Shown here in pieces: positions 1-6,340 of a DNA stretch of 6,900 bases. Position 1 is the stretch's first letter; every line of letters starts with the position of its first letter. The notes below the pieces were generated by a model. It saw only the letters and a list, made by a program, of their open reading frames with translations, was not told where the DNA came from and did not search any database. Origin of the DNA: Helicobacter sp. GTDB taxonomy: Bacteria > Campylobacterota > Campylobacteria > Campylobacterales > Helicobacteraceae. A program made the translations under genes and the position numbers. The stretch spans positions 1 through 6,900 of the forward strand of contig JARIAP010000047.1 of the NCBI GenBank assembly GCA_029257755.1, read 5' to 3'.

Positions 1-150
1 GATGGCTATATAGATTATACGACTATATCAGCTTATGTTTTGTTTGCTGGAACTTATGTAAGAGAATTTAAAGAATTAGAAAAACATAGTTTTTACAATA
101 GAATAAGTGCTACTACCTTAAATGCAACAAAGAAAATCATCAGAATCTAA
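1..150 (+). CDS. C-terminal end of an unidentified protein (5' end outside window)
   Basis: Frame 1 of the plus strand is open from the first base to a TAA at 148-150, giving 49 residues. The composition looks protein-like, with mixed charged and hydrophobic residues (for example GTYVREFKELEKHSF), and the other plus-strand frames hit stops early. I do not recognise the family. The segment is not obviously a membrane helix; it looks like a soluble helical C-terminus. Its last 11 codons (118-150) lie antisense to the end of the glycosyltransferase remnant, so the two genes converge and overlap. The final residues, ending KKIIRI, may therefore be read-through into foreign DNA after a rearrangement rather than the ancestral C-terminus. 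That is inference. The lack of an N-terminus in the window limits the call. Confidence 0.5.
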   Translation, partial: DGYIDYTTISAYVLFAGTYVREFKELEKHSFYNRISATTLNATKKIIRI

Positions 151-579
151 GAAATGAATATAATCGCATTCTTGCACATTTTCTTTATGGCTAAATATTT
201 CTATACTAATAGAAGTATTAAGAATTTGACTTTCATATTCTTGTTTTGAATCTTTAAAACAACCCTTATAAATATAACGACCCTTTATTATATAATAAGT
301 ATCATATTTTATTGATTCTATTTTTATAGAGTTTAATAGATAATCAAGTCCGGCATTTCTAGCACTTGCCTGACCACCATTTGGTTTATTTATTATTGTT
401 ATTCTGTCATCTTGCAAAAAATATTTCATAGCTATATTTAGACTATCATCTGTGCTACCATCATTTATAAGTATAATGCTAAGGTTTTTGTAACTTTGGT
501 TTATTGCAGATTCTATACATTCACTTAAAAATTGTGAAACATTATATATTGGAATGATTATCCCAACCTTTTTACCCAT
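118..579 (-). pseudogene. Family 2 glycosyltransferase, truncated after the DxD motif
   Basis: This is the N-terminal half of a GT-A fold family 2 glycosyltransferase, the kind that builds lipooligosaccharide or other surface glycans at the inner membrane. Seen from the ATG at 579: IIPIYN at residues 8-13, NDGSTD at 39-44 (nucleotide-sugar site), GGQASARNAG at 68-77, and the metal-binding FLDSDD at 143-148. A TAA follows only five residues later, so the product would be 153 residues with no catalytic-base or acceptor half; relatives usually run to roughly 300 residues or more. The 117 bases beyond show no glycosyltransferase continuation in any minus-strand frame. I prefer the ATG at 579 because AAGGTG sits just upstream of it and IIPIYN falls at the usual distance from the N-terminus. 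A GTG at 603 is also in frame but has a poorer ribosome site. It is probably non-functional, although a short expressed protein cannot be excluded. Confidence 0.75.
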
Positions 580-610
580 ATAACACCTTGAAATTTTAAC
601 CACAAATTTA

Positions 611-626
611 ATTGTATCATATTATA
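611..626 (-). promoter_or_regulatory. Putative -10 region of the glycosyltransferase remnant
   Basis: On the minus strand TACAAT (611-616) ends 32 bases before the ATG at 579, the same distance seen at four other genes here. A perfect TATAAT lies at 621-626 and is an alternative. No -35 box is evident, as is common in Campylobacterota. The AT-rich context makes chance matches likely. Confidence 0.35.
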
Positions 627-843
627 TATTTGTAACCTTATTTATTAATTAGTTTTTATTGATATAATTATAATTTTATTAAATTTAATAAAATCTTTTA
701 TTTATTCTTTAAACTAATTTCCCTATTTTTTATAGAATCTAATTTAAAACCTACAAACATAATAGCTATATTTTATAAACTTATAATAATTTTTATATTA
801 AATTTATATTAATTTAAATAATTGCTATAAGTTTAATATTAAG

Positions 844-892
844 ATTTATATTTTAATATAAATAAATTTAAAATTAAATTGATTGGAATCAA
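844..892 (-). terminator. Possible weak terminator of the trxA-trxB-dapB operon
   Basis: Beginning 22 bases after the dapB stop, the transcript could fold TTGAT/ATCAA (879-892) and then runs into a U-rich stretch. A second stem follows from the 20-base palindrome at 844-863. The first stem is only about five pairs and the second is all A-U, so this is a weak candidate. It is supported mainly by its position at the end of the operon. Confidence 0.35.
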
Positions 893-913
893 CATCTTAT
901 TAGCATAAATTTA

Positions 914-1675
914 TTAAAACTCAAAAATATCTTGCATACCATAGAGTCCTTTATTTTGCCTTATCAACCATAAAGCAGCGTGTAAAGCACCTTTAGCAAA
1001 TGTTGTTCTAGAAGTAGCATTATGAATTATTTCTATATATTCTCCATCACCATAAAACCCAATTGTATGTTTTCCAACAACATCTCCACCACGCAAACTC
1101 ATAACACCAATCTCATCTTTGTTTCTTTGACACATTCCATTTCTACCAAATTTCAAGGCATTATTATCTAATCCTCTAGCATTACATGCAGATTGTGCTA
1201 ATGTTAGAGCAGTTCCTGATGGAGAATCTTTTTTTAATTTATGGTGTATTTCTGTTATTTCAATATCATAACTTTGTAGTTTTTTACTTAAAATAGCTAC
1301 AATTTTATTAAGCATTGCAATGCCTTCACTCATGTTTGTAGCGTATAAAATAGGCATCAATTCACTACATTTTTTTAGATTTTGCATATGTATATCATTT
1401 AACCCTGTAGTTCATATAACTAAAGGCTTTGGATTATTAATCGCACATTCAAGTAATTTGTTAGTGGCTTCTGGGCTAGAAAAATCAATAATAATTTGAC
1501 TTGATTCTAAAAAGGCTACCATATCTTTTGTTACAAGAACGCTAGAAGGTATATTGTATTGTAATTCATTGCGAACATATACACTTGCTAGAGAGCTTTT
1601 TTTGTTTAATAAAATCTCATCAATCAATAATTTACCAACTCTTCCTGTTGCTCCAAATATACCAATTTCTAACAT
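914..1675 (-). pseudogene. dapB: 4-hydroxy-tetrahydrodipicolinate reductase interrupted by in-frame TGA
   Basis: DapB reduces the DapA product with NAD(P)H in the cytoplasm, on the route to meso-diaminopimelate and lysine. The frame runs from ATG 1675 to TAA 914-916 and would give 253 residues, normal for the family. IGIFGATGRVGK at residues 4-15 is the Rossmann nucleotide loop and IIDFSSPEA is at 62-70. The catalytic HHKLKKDSPSGTA is at 144-156, and LRGGDVVGKHTIGFY is at 194-208. Codon 88 is TGA (1412-1414) in place of the Gly of the family's GTTG motif: PLVI is followed by stop and then TTGL in the same frame. One base change, GGA to TGA (C to A at plus-strand 1414), explains it. The flanks are intact, so the lesion is recent, is read through, or is a sequencing error. 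Translation would otherwise end after 87 residues. The next in-frame ATG is at 1387 and lacks the nucleotide domain. The AAGGG ribosome site overlaps the trxB stop, so dapB is the last gene of trxA-trxB-dapB. Confidence 0.93.
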
Positions 1676-1683
1676 ATAAACCC

Positions 1684-2637
1684 TTATTGTTTTCCATGAG
1701 ATTCTAAATATGCTATTGCCTCTAATGCCGCTTGTGCAACATCTCCATCTGCACATACAACCTGTTTTGGTGCATCAACCCTTATATCTCCCGCTGCAAA
1801 TAATCCCTTTATATTCGTGTGCATTTTTAAATCAACAATCACAGAGCCATATTCATTAACATCACATAAATAAGAACCATTAGATTGCAATAAGATTTGA
1901 TTATTTACTTCATATCCTACAAATTGAAATATAACGGGAACTTCTAGTTTTTTTGAATCTCCAGAATCAACATGCTTAATATTTAAATTTGTTACTCCAG
2001 CATCATCACCGCATATTTCTTCAACAACATAAGGAGTTAAGAAATTAATTTTATCATTACTTTTTGCATGTTCAACTGTTATAGGGGCAGCCCTAAAAGA
2101 ATCTCTTCTATGTATCAAATGAACCTTAGAAGCAAATTTAGTTAAATAAATTGCCTCCTCAATAGCAGTATCTCCACCACCAAGAACAGCCACTTCTTTA
2201 TTTTTGTAAAAAAAAGCATCGCAAGTAGCACAAGTGCTTACGCCCTTACCCCAAAACTCTTTTTCACCTTTGATATTGGATTTTTTGGGACGACCACCTG
2301 TTGTAATAATAACACTTTTTGCCTCCGTTATTTCTTCACCTTTGCCTTGATCATGTATAATTTTAAAAGTATCATTTATCTTTTCAACTCTAACAACCTC
2401 TGACATAACCTGCTTTAACCCAAACCTAAAACATTGTTCCTGCCATGGCTCCATAAAATCAATACCAGATTTTATTTCTTTTATGCCCGGATAATTTTCA
2501 ATCTCACTACTACCGGTTATTTGTCCGCCGGGCATACCTTTTTCAAATAGAAGAACTTCTTTTATTCCTCCTCTTGTAGCGTATAAACCAGCTGATAAAC
2601 CAGCAGGTCCTCCACCTATAATTGCTAAATCTACCAT
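1684..2637 (-). CDS. trxB: Thioredoxin-disulfide reductase
   Basis: TrxB is a cytoplasmic FAD enzyme that passes electrons from NADPH to oxidised thioredoxin. It has 317 residues, the usual size for the low-molecular-weight bacterial form. The FAD-binding GGGPAG is at residues 8-13 and the redox-active CATC is at 136-139, inside [12 protein letters not shown]. The NADPH-domain GGGDTA is at 153-158, HRRDSFR at 176-182, and the C-terminal FAD-contacting AAGDIR at 281-286, followed by QVVCADGD. The start ATG at 2637 is preceded by AGAGGTG, which overlaps the trxA stop TAG; the gap between the two genes is 9 bases. dapB starts 8 bases after the trxB stop. The arrangement implies co-transcription and translational coupling with trxA, its substrate gene. 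An A8 run (2208-2215, plus strand) lies within the codons of the AFFYKN stretch, but the frame is intact. Confidence 0.97.
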   Translation of the reverse strand: MVDLAIIGGGPAGLSAGLYATRGGIKEVLLFEKGMPGGQITGSSEIENYPGIKEIKSGIDFMEPWQEQCFRFGLKQVMSEVVRVEKINDTFKIIHDQGKGEEITEAKSVIITTGGRPKKSNIKGEKEFWGKGVSTCATCDAFFYKNKEVAVLGGGDTAIEEAIYLTKFASKVHLIHRRDSFRAAPITVEHAKSNDKINFLTPYVVEEICGDDAGVTNLNIKHVDSGDSKKLEVPVIFQFVGYEVNNQILLQSNGSYLCDVNEYGSVIVDLKMHTNIKGLFAAGDIRVDAPKQVVCADGDVAQAALEAIAYLESHGKQ

Positions 2638-2646
2638 TCAACACCT

Positions 2647-2964
2647 CTATAGCAATTGATTAATCTTTTCGATTAAAACAGATTTTGTAGTAGCACCAAC
2701 AATTTGATCTTTCACTTCACCATCTTTCATAAAAAGAATTGTAGGAATACCCCTAATACCATATTTTTGACTTAACGCTTCTTGTTCATCTGTATTAACT
2801 TTACAAATATTTGCTTTACCATCATATTCACCTGCCAATTCATCAATAACAGGTGCTAACATTCTACATGGACCACACCAAGGAGCCCAAAAATCTACAA
2901 GAGAAACACCTTTTTGTGTAACCGCATCAAAATTATCATTATTTAAATCAACATATTGTCCCAT
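2647..2964 (-). CDS. trxA: Thioredoxin
   Basis: Thioredoxin is a small cytoplasmic dithiol protein that reduces disulfides in enzymes such as ribonucleotide reductase and peroxiredoxins. It has 105 residues, which is standard. The sequence FWAPWCGPCRMLAP carries the active-site pair Cys30 and Cys33, with the buried Asp24 of the VDFWA strand. The cis-proline is Pro74 in GIPT, and the glycine pair of the last strands is partly kept (IVGATT). A further cysteine, Cys54, lies outside the active site. The start is well fixed by AAGGAG seven bases upstream of the ATG. The gene leads the operon with trxB and dapB and has its own predicted -10 box at 2996-3001. Confidence 0.97.
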   Translation of the reverse strand: MGQYVDLNNDNFDAVTQKGVSLVDFWAPWCGPCRMLAPVIDELAGEYDGKANICKVNTDEQEALSQKYGIRGIPTILFMKDGEVKDQIVGATTKSVLIEKINQLL

Positions 2965-2995
2965 AACATTCTCCTTATCATAAAATATGACTTGA

Positions 2996-3001
2996 ATTAT
3001 A
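2996..3001 (-). promoter_or_regulatory. Predicted -10 box of the trxA-trxB-dapB operon
   Basis: A perfect TATAAT on the minus strand, preceded by TGT, ends 32 bases before the trxA ATG and predicts a leader of about 25 nt. No -35 hexamer is visible; the upstream DNA is simply AT-rich, as usual for Campylobacterota sigma70 promoters. Confidence 0.55.
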
Positions 3002-3110
3002 ACAATATTTCATTAATAATATTTAGATGTATAATAATAAAGCTAAATATTAATTAATAATTATTAGTTATTGATAAATTTTATAATTTAATAATAAATA
3101 AATAATAAAT

Positions 3111-3149
3111 ACATAAATTATAACAAAATATTTAATATATAATTTATGT
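3111..3149 (-). terminator. Possible engB terminator overlapping its stop codon
   Basis: A perfect 12-bp inverted repeat (3111-3122 with 3138-3149) with a 15-base loop spans the engB TAA at 3144-3146. In the engB transcript the stem would be followed by a U-rich tail. The stem is almost wholly A-U, so it is weak and is called mainly from its position and its perfect symmetry. Confidence 0.4.
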
Positions 3150-3794
3150 TAAATCAAAGCTATACTGCAATATTGATTTATATAAATTTTGTGTAGAATT
3201 ATATGATTTTTTAAGTGTTGATATAGTTAGCTTATCTTTTAATTTATATAATTCATTTTTAGATAATTTATCTTCTTTTGTATATATTTTTAGAATCTTA
3301 CAATCTTTACGATTGCATATAATTTCATGTAAAAAATCATCAATTTTAGAATCTATATCCAAATTTGTATGTCTAGAGTCAATCAAATGACAAAATAGTT
3401 TAATATTTTGTCTTTTATTGATAAAATCTGTAAGGTTTCTATCCCACATCTTTTTTTCATTTTTACTAACTTTTGCATAACCAAATCCCGGAAAATCTAT
3501 TATGATAAATGGTATTCTAATATTAGAATTTAGTTTACTTTTATCTTTGCTTATAATTTCCCAAGTTGTGCTAAAGAAATTAATTAGCCTTGTTTTACCC
3601 GGAGTACTAGAACTTTTAGCAAGTTTATGATTTAGTAATAAATTAATAATTGAGCTTTTCCCCACATTACTTCTACCAAGAATTGCTATCTCTGTGCAAT
3701 ATGGAGAAAACACATCAAATGTTTTTTGTGCTGATTGAATAAAACTAGATTGTAATACTTTTATTTCTGATTCTATTAAGTCTTTTAATTCCAT
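3144..3794 (-). CDS. engB: Ribosome biogenesis GTP-binding protein EngB/YsxC
   Basis: EngB (YsxC, YihA) is a small TRAFAC GTPase required for assembly of the large ribosomal subunit in many bacteria. It has 216 residues, close to the family norm. G1 is GRSNVGKS at residues 40-47, the switch I region STPGKT is at 63-68, G3 is DFPGFG at 100-105, followed by the YAKVSK segment typical of EngB, and G4 is TKED at 172-175. The N-terminal extension before G1 (about 39 residues) and the lysine-rich C-terminus are slightly long but not unusual. No good Shine-Dalgarno precedes ATG 3794. The start is chosen because the next in-frame methionine lies far inside the GTPase domain and because a TATAAT is placed 32 bases upstream. 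It stands alone between the haemoglobin terminator and the trxA promoter. Confidence 0.95.
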   Translation of the reverse strand: MELKDLIESEIKVLQSSFIQSAQKTFDVFSPYCTEIAILGRSNVGKSSIINLLLNHKLAKSSSTPGKTRLINFFSTTWEIISKDKSKLNSNIRIPFIIIDFPGFGYAKVSKNEKKMWDRNLTDFINKRQNIKLFCHLIDSRHTNLDIDSKIDDFLHEIICNRKDCKILKIYTKEDKLSKNELYKLKDKLTISTLKKSYNSTQNLYKSILQYSFDLT

Positions 3795-3825
3795 TGATAT
3801 ACCAAACTATAAATTTATAAATACT

Positions 3826-3850
3826 ATTATATCTAATTTTATTAGATGTA
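3826..3850 (-). promoter_or_regulatory. Predicted engB -10 box adjoining a palindrome
   Basis: TATAAT on the minus strand (3826-3831) ends 32 bases before the engB ATG. Immediately upstream lies ATCTAAT-TTT-ATTAGAT (3831-3847), which shares one base with the -10 box. It extends by a G-U and two A-U pairs to about ten pairs (3828-3850). An inverted repeat between -10 and -35 is a common operator position, but no protein can be assigned. Confidence 0.4.
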
Positions 3851-3967
3851 TAACTATAAAGTATTTTAGTTTTTATTGAATCTATTTTTTGTGTAGTAAA
3901 ATATCTAATAGCAAAATAACATATATAAAACATATATAATATTTATAAAATTTAGCAAATGAGGTTA

Positions 3968-3996
3968 GAGAAAAATAGTCAAGATAAATCTTGACT
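3968..3996 (-). terminator. Intrinsic terminator of the haemoglobin gene
   Basis: A perfect 8-bp stem, AGTCAAGA / TCTTGACT (3977-3984 and 3989-3996) with a 4-base loop, lies 32 bases after the haemoglobin stop. On the minus strand it is followed by ATTTTTCTC, a U-run ending at 3968. This is the best-formed terminator in the window. It separates the haemoglobin gene from engB, which therefore needs its own promoter. Confidence 0.78.
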
Positions 3997-4028
3997 TTAA
4001 TTGTTTATAAAGAAATTTTATATATACA

Positions 4029-4454
4029 TTATTTCTTAGAATAAATATCTTTTTCTAACTTTATGTAAAAATCTGCAATTTCTTTATACGCATTTTGCCA
4101 TGCTAAAATCACTTCATCACTAGGATTTAATACATTTTTAATAGCTATTAAGAGACATTCTCCAACAAGCGGATAATGCTCTGGTTTAACACCTAGATTT
4201 GTATGTGTTATAGCTATTTTGCTTACAAAACCTTGCATTTTTTCTAGATTCTCTATATTTTGTGCCGCCTTTAAAATTGCTGTTGCAAGTGCCTTTGGTT
4301 GCTCTCCATTTTTTTGCTTTTCCATATTAAACATTGATTTAACTTCTGGATACTTACTAAACAATTCACAATAGAAACTCTTTGTTATGGCTTCGCCTTT
4401 AGTTTGTAAAATAGGTATAGTATCTTTTACAATCTGTATATCTTTTTGTGTCAT
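4029..4454 (-). CDS. Single-domain haemoglobin (Cgb/Vgb family)
   Basis: This haem protein has 141 residues and a complete 3-on-3 globin fold with no reductase domain. It closely resembles Campylobacter jejuni Cgb and Vitreoscilla Vgb: FNMEKQ, then GEQPKALATAIL and AAQNIENL, then AITHTNLGV and EHYPLVGECLL. Likely functional residues by alignment from memory are Tyr28 (B10), Phe42 (CD1), Gln52 (E7) and the proximal His84 (F8), with Tyr94 near the proximal side. In Campylobacter, Cgb detoxifies nitric oxide, probably as a dioxygenase; the same role here is inference. ATG 4454 is preceded by AAAGGATC with good spacing. The gene is monocistronic, with its own promoter and terminator. A partial match to the Campylobacter NssR operator lies upstream, so nitrosative-stress induction is plausible. 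Confidence 0.95.
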   Translation of the reverse strand: MTQKDIQIVKDTIPILQTKGEAITKSFYCELFSKYPEVKSMFNMEKQKNGEQPKALATAILKAAQNIENLEKMQGFVSKIAITHTNLGVKPEHYPLVGECLLIAIKNVLNPSDEVILAWQNAYKEIADFYIKLEKDIYSKK

Positions 4455-4485
4455 CTTGATCCTTTAATATAATATTTGGAGTGAT

Positions 4486-4491
4486 ATTATG
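4486..4491 (-). promoter_or_regulatory. Predicted -10 box of the haemoglobin gene
   Basis: CATAAT on the minus strand, five of six to TATAAT, ends 32 bases before ATG 4454. It predicts a start of transcription near 4479. A non-ideal -10 would fit an activator-dependent promoter, which is inference. Confidence 0.45.
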
Positions 4492-4513
4492 ATATAAATA
4501 AGAAGCTAAAAAA

Positions 4514-4527
4514 ATGACTTATGTTAA
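4514..4527 (-). promoter_or_regulatory. Candidate Crp/Fnr-family (NssR-like) operator upstream of haemoglobin
   Basis: The minus strand reads TTAAC-ATAA-GTCAT. The NssR site known from Campylobacter is TTAAC-N4-GTTAA, so the left half is perfect and the right half matches three of five. The centre lies 41.5 bp upstream of the predicted transcription start, the classical class II activator position. The degenerate right half and the AT-rich context keep confidence low. Confidence 0.35.
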
Positions 4528-4682
4528 GAATTATAAATTTTTATGTAATATTTTAATTATTAAACATATTGTTTTGTTATGTATTGACAACGATTTTATT
4601 AAAAATAATAAAAATTAAATTATATTAATATTTAGGATTAATGTTATTTAAAGATTAATTTATATTAATAAATAAATTTATA

Positions 4683-5612
4683 TTATCTTGGTGTTTCTTT
4701 CAATAATGGAACATTGAAGTTATCTCTCAATTCACGCCAATTTGGTGGCAATGTTTCTTCTGTTGGTGGTATATTTGTTTGTGATGGTTGCATATTATCA
4801 TTTGGAGTAGATTCTTGATGTAACTCTTGTGTTGCATTATCATCTTCTAATATAAATAAATCTTGTGTTTTATTTATCTCTTCTTTAGTTTCTGTTTTAG
4901 TATTATCTGTAGTTTTGCTTTTAATATCCACATCAAATTCATCAGGACCATCTATTTCTATTTCATTATTATCAATAGAATCAACACTATCAATTTTTAC
5001 ACCTGCTACATTTTTATCCTCTTCTTTTTTTGGTTTATATACGCCTTGCAATGGTTTTATATCATCTTTATGTCGTTTTTTACCATAGCATTCTATTTTT
5101 GTAATATATTTACTACCCTTATGCTTATAATTTTCCATAACTTCAGATATTTTTATACTTTGACCTACTTTTAGATCCATTGGAATGTCTCTAGTATATA
5201 CCTTTTTTGGTTTAATGTAATTAAGCAATATATGCTTATATTTTGTTACCCCTACTTCATTATCTGTATCATACAATATTTGATGAGAAAATATACAACC
5301 AGCTATATTTCTTCTCCCAACATTTTTTATTTCTGCAATATATTGATATACATCGGAATAATTATATGTATTATCATAAGTTATTTCTTTTTCAATTTTA
5401 TAGAATCTCTCTTGCATAAAATACTTTATAGCAAATGGTATAGCAATAATAATCCCAAACCCCAATAGAAAAAATGGTATAGATATAAACTTTCTTCTAA
5501 AAAATATAAAAGATAAAAAAATAAAACACATCGCTAAAAGCAAAAATGCAGAAAATAGAATTAAATCGTATAAATGAAAATATGATATAAAATCAATAAT
5601 TTTTTCTTTCAA
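4683..5612 (-). CDS. Two-helix membrane protein, probable DUF2393 family, with acidic tail
   Basis: The protein has 309 residues and unknown function. Two hydrophobic helices lie at about residues 17-38 and 43-63, joined by a short basic loop (FFRRKF). By the positive-inside rule the loop is cytoplasmic, so both ends would face the periplasm. Residues about 75-185 form a compact beta-rich domain with IAEIKNVGRRNIAG, which resembles an extracytoplasmic FxLYD-like or immunoglobulin-like fold. Residues about 190-309 are acidic, rich in Asp, Glu, Asn, Thr and Pro, and probably disordered. The assignment to DUF2393, a Campylobacterota family, is from memory of its hairpin-plus-domain layout. The start is a TTG at 5612 with a strong AGAGGA site that overlaps the hisIE stop; no in-frame ATG exists before the first helix. 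It lies 10 bases after hisIE. The pairing with an SPFH gene in the same block recalls other Campylobacterota and hints at a membrane-organisation role, but this is a guess. Confidence 0.8.
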   Translation of the reverse strand: MKEKIIDFISYFHLYDLILFSAFLLLAMCFIFLSFIFFRRKFISIPFFLLGFGIIIAIPFAIKYFMQERFYKIEKEITYDNTYNYSDVYQYIAEIKNVGRRNIAGCIFSHQILYDTDNEVGVTKYKHILLNYIKPKKVYTRDIPMDLKVGQSIKISEVMENYKHKGSKYITKIECYGKKRHKDDIKPLQGVYKPKKEEDKNVAGVKIDSVDSIDNNEIEIDGPDEFDVDIKSKTTDNTKTETKEEINKTQDLFILEDDNATQELHQESTPNDNMQPSQTNIPPTEETLPPNWRELRDNFNVPLLKETPR

Positions 5613-5625
5613 TTTTCTTCCTCTA
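5613..5625 (-). promoter_or_regulatory. Ribosome site fixing the TTG start of the membrane-protein gene
   Basis: AGAGGA on the minus strand lies six bases before the TTG at 5610-5612, and its first bases overlap the hisIE TAG at 5623-5625. The strength and spacing support the unusual start codon and imply coupling to hisIE translation. Confidence 0.7.
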
Positions 5626-6309
5626 TTGTAATTTATTTCTATTGTTTTTCTCTTCTATGCCACTAGTTCCCATGCGATTTAAAAGTTCTTGATAAATCCT
5701 ATCTGGATGAATATCTAAACTAGCCAATGCAACAAGTATATGATAAAACAAATCTGCACATTCATAAATAATTTCTTTAGAATCTTTATCTTTAAATGCA
5801 AAGCAGAACTCTGCTGCCTCTTCTATTATTTTTTTTGATATAGTATTTTCGCCTTTAGAATATAATAATGCTGTATAAGAAGATTTTACATTTTTACCCT
5901 TTTTCTCCAAAAGCATATGATATAAAGTATCAAGGATTCCATAAGTTTTAATGCTATGCGATAAAATATCGTTGTTTATAAATTCTATATTGTTTGAAAT
6001 ATTTGTAAAAAAACATGATTTATTGCCAGTATGACAAGCAACACCAATTTGTTCTACATACATTAAAATACTATCTTTATCGCAATCAATCCACAAAGAA
6101 CAAATTTTTTGTATATTACCACTACTTTCACCTTTTTTCCATATTCTTTGTTTAGATCGTGAAAAGTAATAAGCAATTTGTGTTTGTATAGAAAGTTTAA
6201 GGGATTCTTCATTCATATAAGCTAACATTAAAACTTCTTTGCTTATATTATCTTGCACTATACATGGAATTAATCCATGTTTATCCCATCTAATACTTGA
6301 TAATTCCAT
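5623..6309 (-). CDS. hisIE: Bifunctional phosphoribosyl-AMP cyclohydrolase / phosphoribosyl-ATP pyrophosphatase
   Basis: HisIE carries out the second and third steps of histidine synthesis in the cytoplasm: PR-ATP to PR-AMP, then opening of the adenine ring. It has 228 residues, typical for the fusion. The HisI domain (about 1-105) has WKKGESSG at 57-64, the metal-binding Asp triad in DCDKD at 75-79, and the zinc cysteines Cys76, Cys92 and Cys99 (ACHTGNKSCF). The HisE domain (about 125-220) has IIEEAAEF at 161-168 and ECADLFYHILVAL at 183-195, with the acidic residues that bind magnesium. ATG 6309 is supported by AAGGG upstream and by the usual N-terminus ending in IRWDKHGLIPC. No other his gene is in the window, so it is detached from the rest of the pathway. 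It leads a pair with the membrane-protein gene. Helicobacter pylori lacks this pathway, which argues against that species. Confidence 0.96.
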   Translation of the reverse strand: MELSSIRWDKHGLIPCIVQDNISKEVLMLAYMNEESLKLSIQTQIAYYFSRSKQRIWKKGESSGNIQKICSLWIDCDKDSILMYVEQIGVACHTGNKSCFFTNISNNIEFINNDILSHSIKTYGILDTLYHMLLEKKGKNVKSSYTALLYSKGENTISKKIIEEAAEFCFAFKDKDSKEIIYECADLFYHILVALASLDIHPDRIYQELLNRMGTSGIEEKNNRNKLQ

Positions 6310-6340
6310 TAGATAAGCCCTTATTTATTAGAAGATTCTT

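Larger units (their letters stand above)
604..913. other. AT-rich non-coding stretch between dapB and the glycosyltransferase remnant
   Basis: About 310 bases of very AT-rich DNA with no credible open frame on either strand. It holds the putative glycosyltransferase promoter at its left end. It also holds three perfect inverted repeats: 776-785 with 826-835 (10-bp arms, 40-base gap), 844-852 with 855-863 (9-bp arms), and 879-884 with 887-892 (6-bp arms). The 11-mer AATTTATATTA at 801-811 recurs at 4657-4667 and 4675-4685. In DNA this AT-rich, several of these could be chance. I see no RNA gene. Confidence 0.6.

Noticed and set aside
1412..1414. TGA in dapB as evidence for a TGA-to-Gly genetic code or selenocysteine
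   Set aside because: The genes are plainly Campylobacterota, not a lineage with reassigned TGA, and the SPFH gene ends at TGA. Selenocysteine at a conserved Gly of a nucleotide-binding motif makes no chemical sense, and I saw no obvious SECIS-type hairpin just downstream.
1597..2215. Runs of 7-8 A or T in dapB and trxB as phase-variation tracts
   Set aside because: They are short, lie in frames that are intact around them, and occur in housekeeping genes. The dapB stop is a substitution away from any run, and the glycosyltransferase remnant has no long homopolymer at its end.
3745..3933. Minus-strand 62-codon open frame upstream of and overlapping engB
   Set aside because: It overlaps the start of engB in another frame by 50 bases, contains the predicted engB promoter, and has the Ile/Tyr/Lys/Asn-rich composition expected of translated AT-rich spacer.
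3919..3939. Direct repeat of ACATATATAA at an 11-base step
   Set aside because: It is roughly one helical turn apart, which looked like an operator, but it lies about 100 bases upstream of the engB promoter in low-complexity AT DNA and has no clear partner.
4584..4589. TTGACA on the plus strand as a promoter
   Set aside because: No -10 box follows at the right spacing, and there is no plus-strand gene downstream, only the antisense of the membrane-protein gene.
4594..4613. All-AT 8-bp hairpin downstream of the membrane-protein gene
   Set aside because: The stem contains no G-C pair and there is no distinct U-run, so I could not tell it from background AT-rich sequence as a terminator.
4863..5468. 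Two plus-strand open frames (4863-5174 and 5232-5468) that look hydrophobic
   Set aside because: Both are antisense to the membrane-protein gene. They are Phe/Ile/Tyr-rich only because they mirror Lys/Asn/Asp-rich codons, and neither has a ribosome site.
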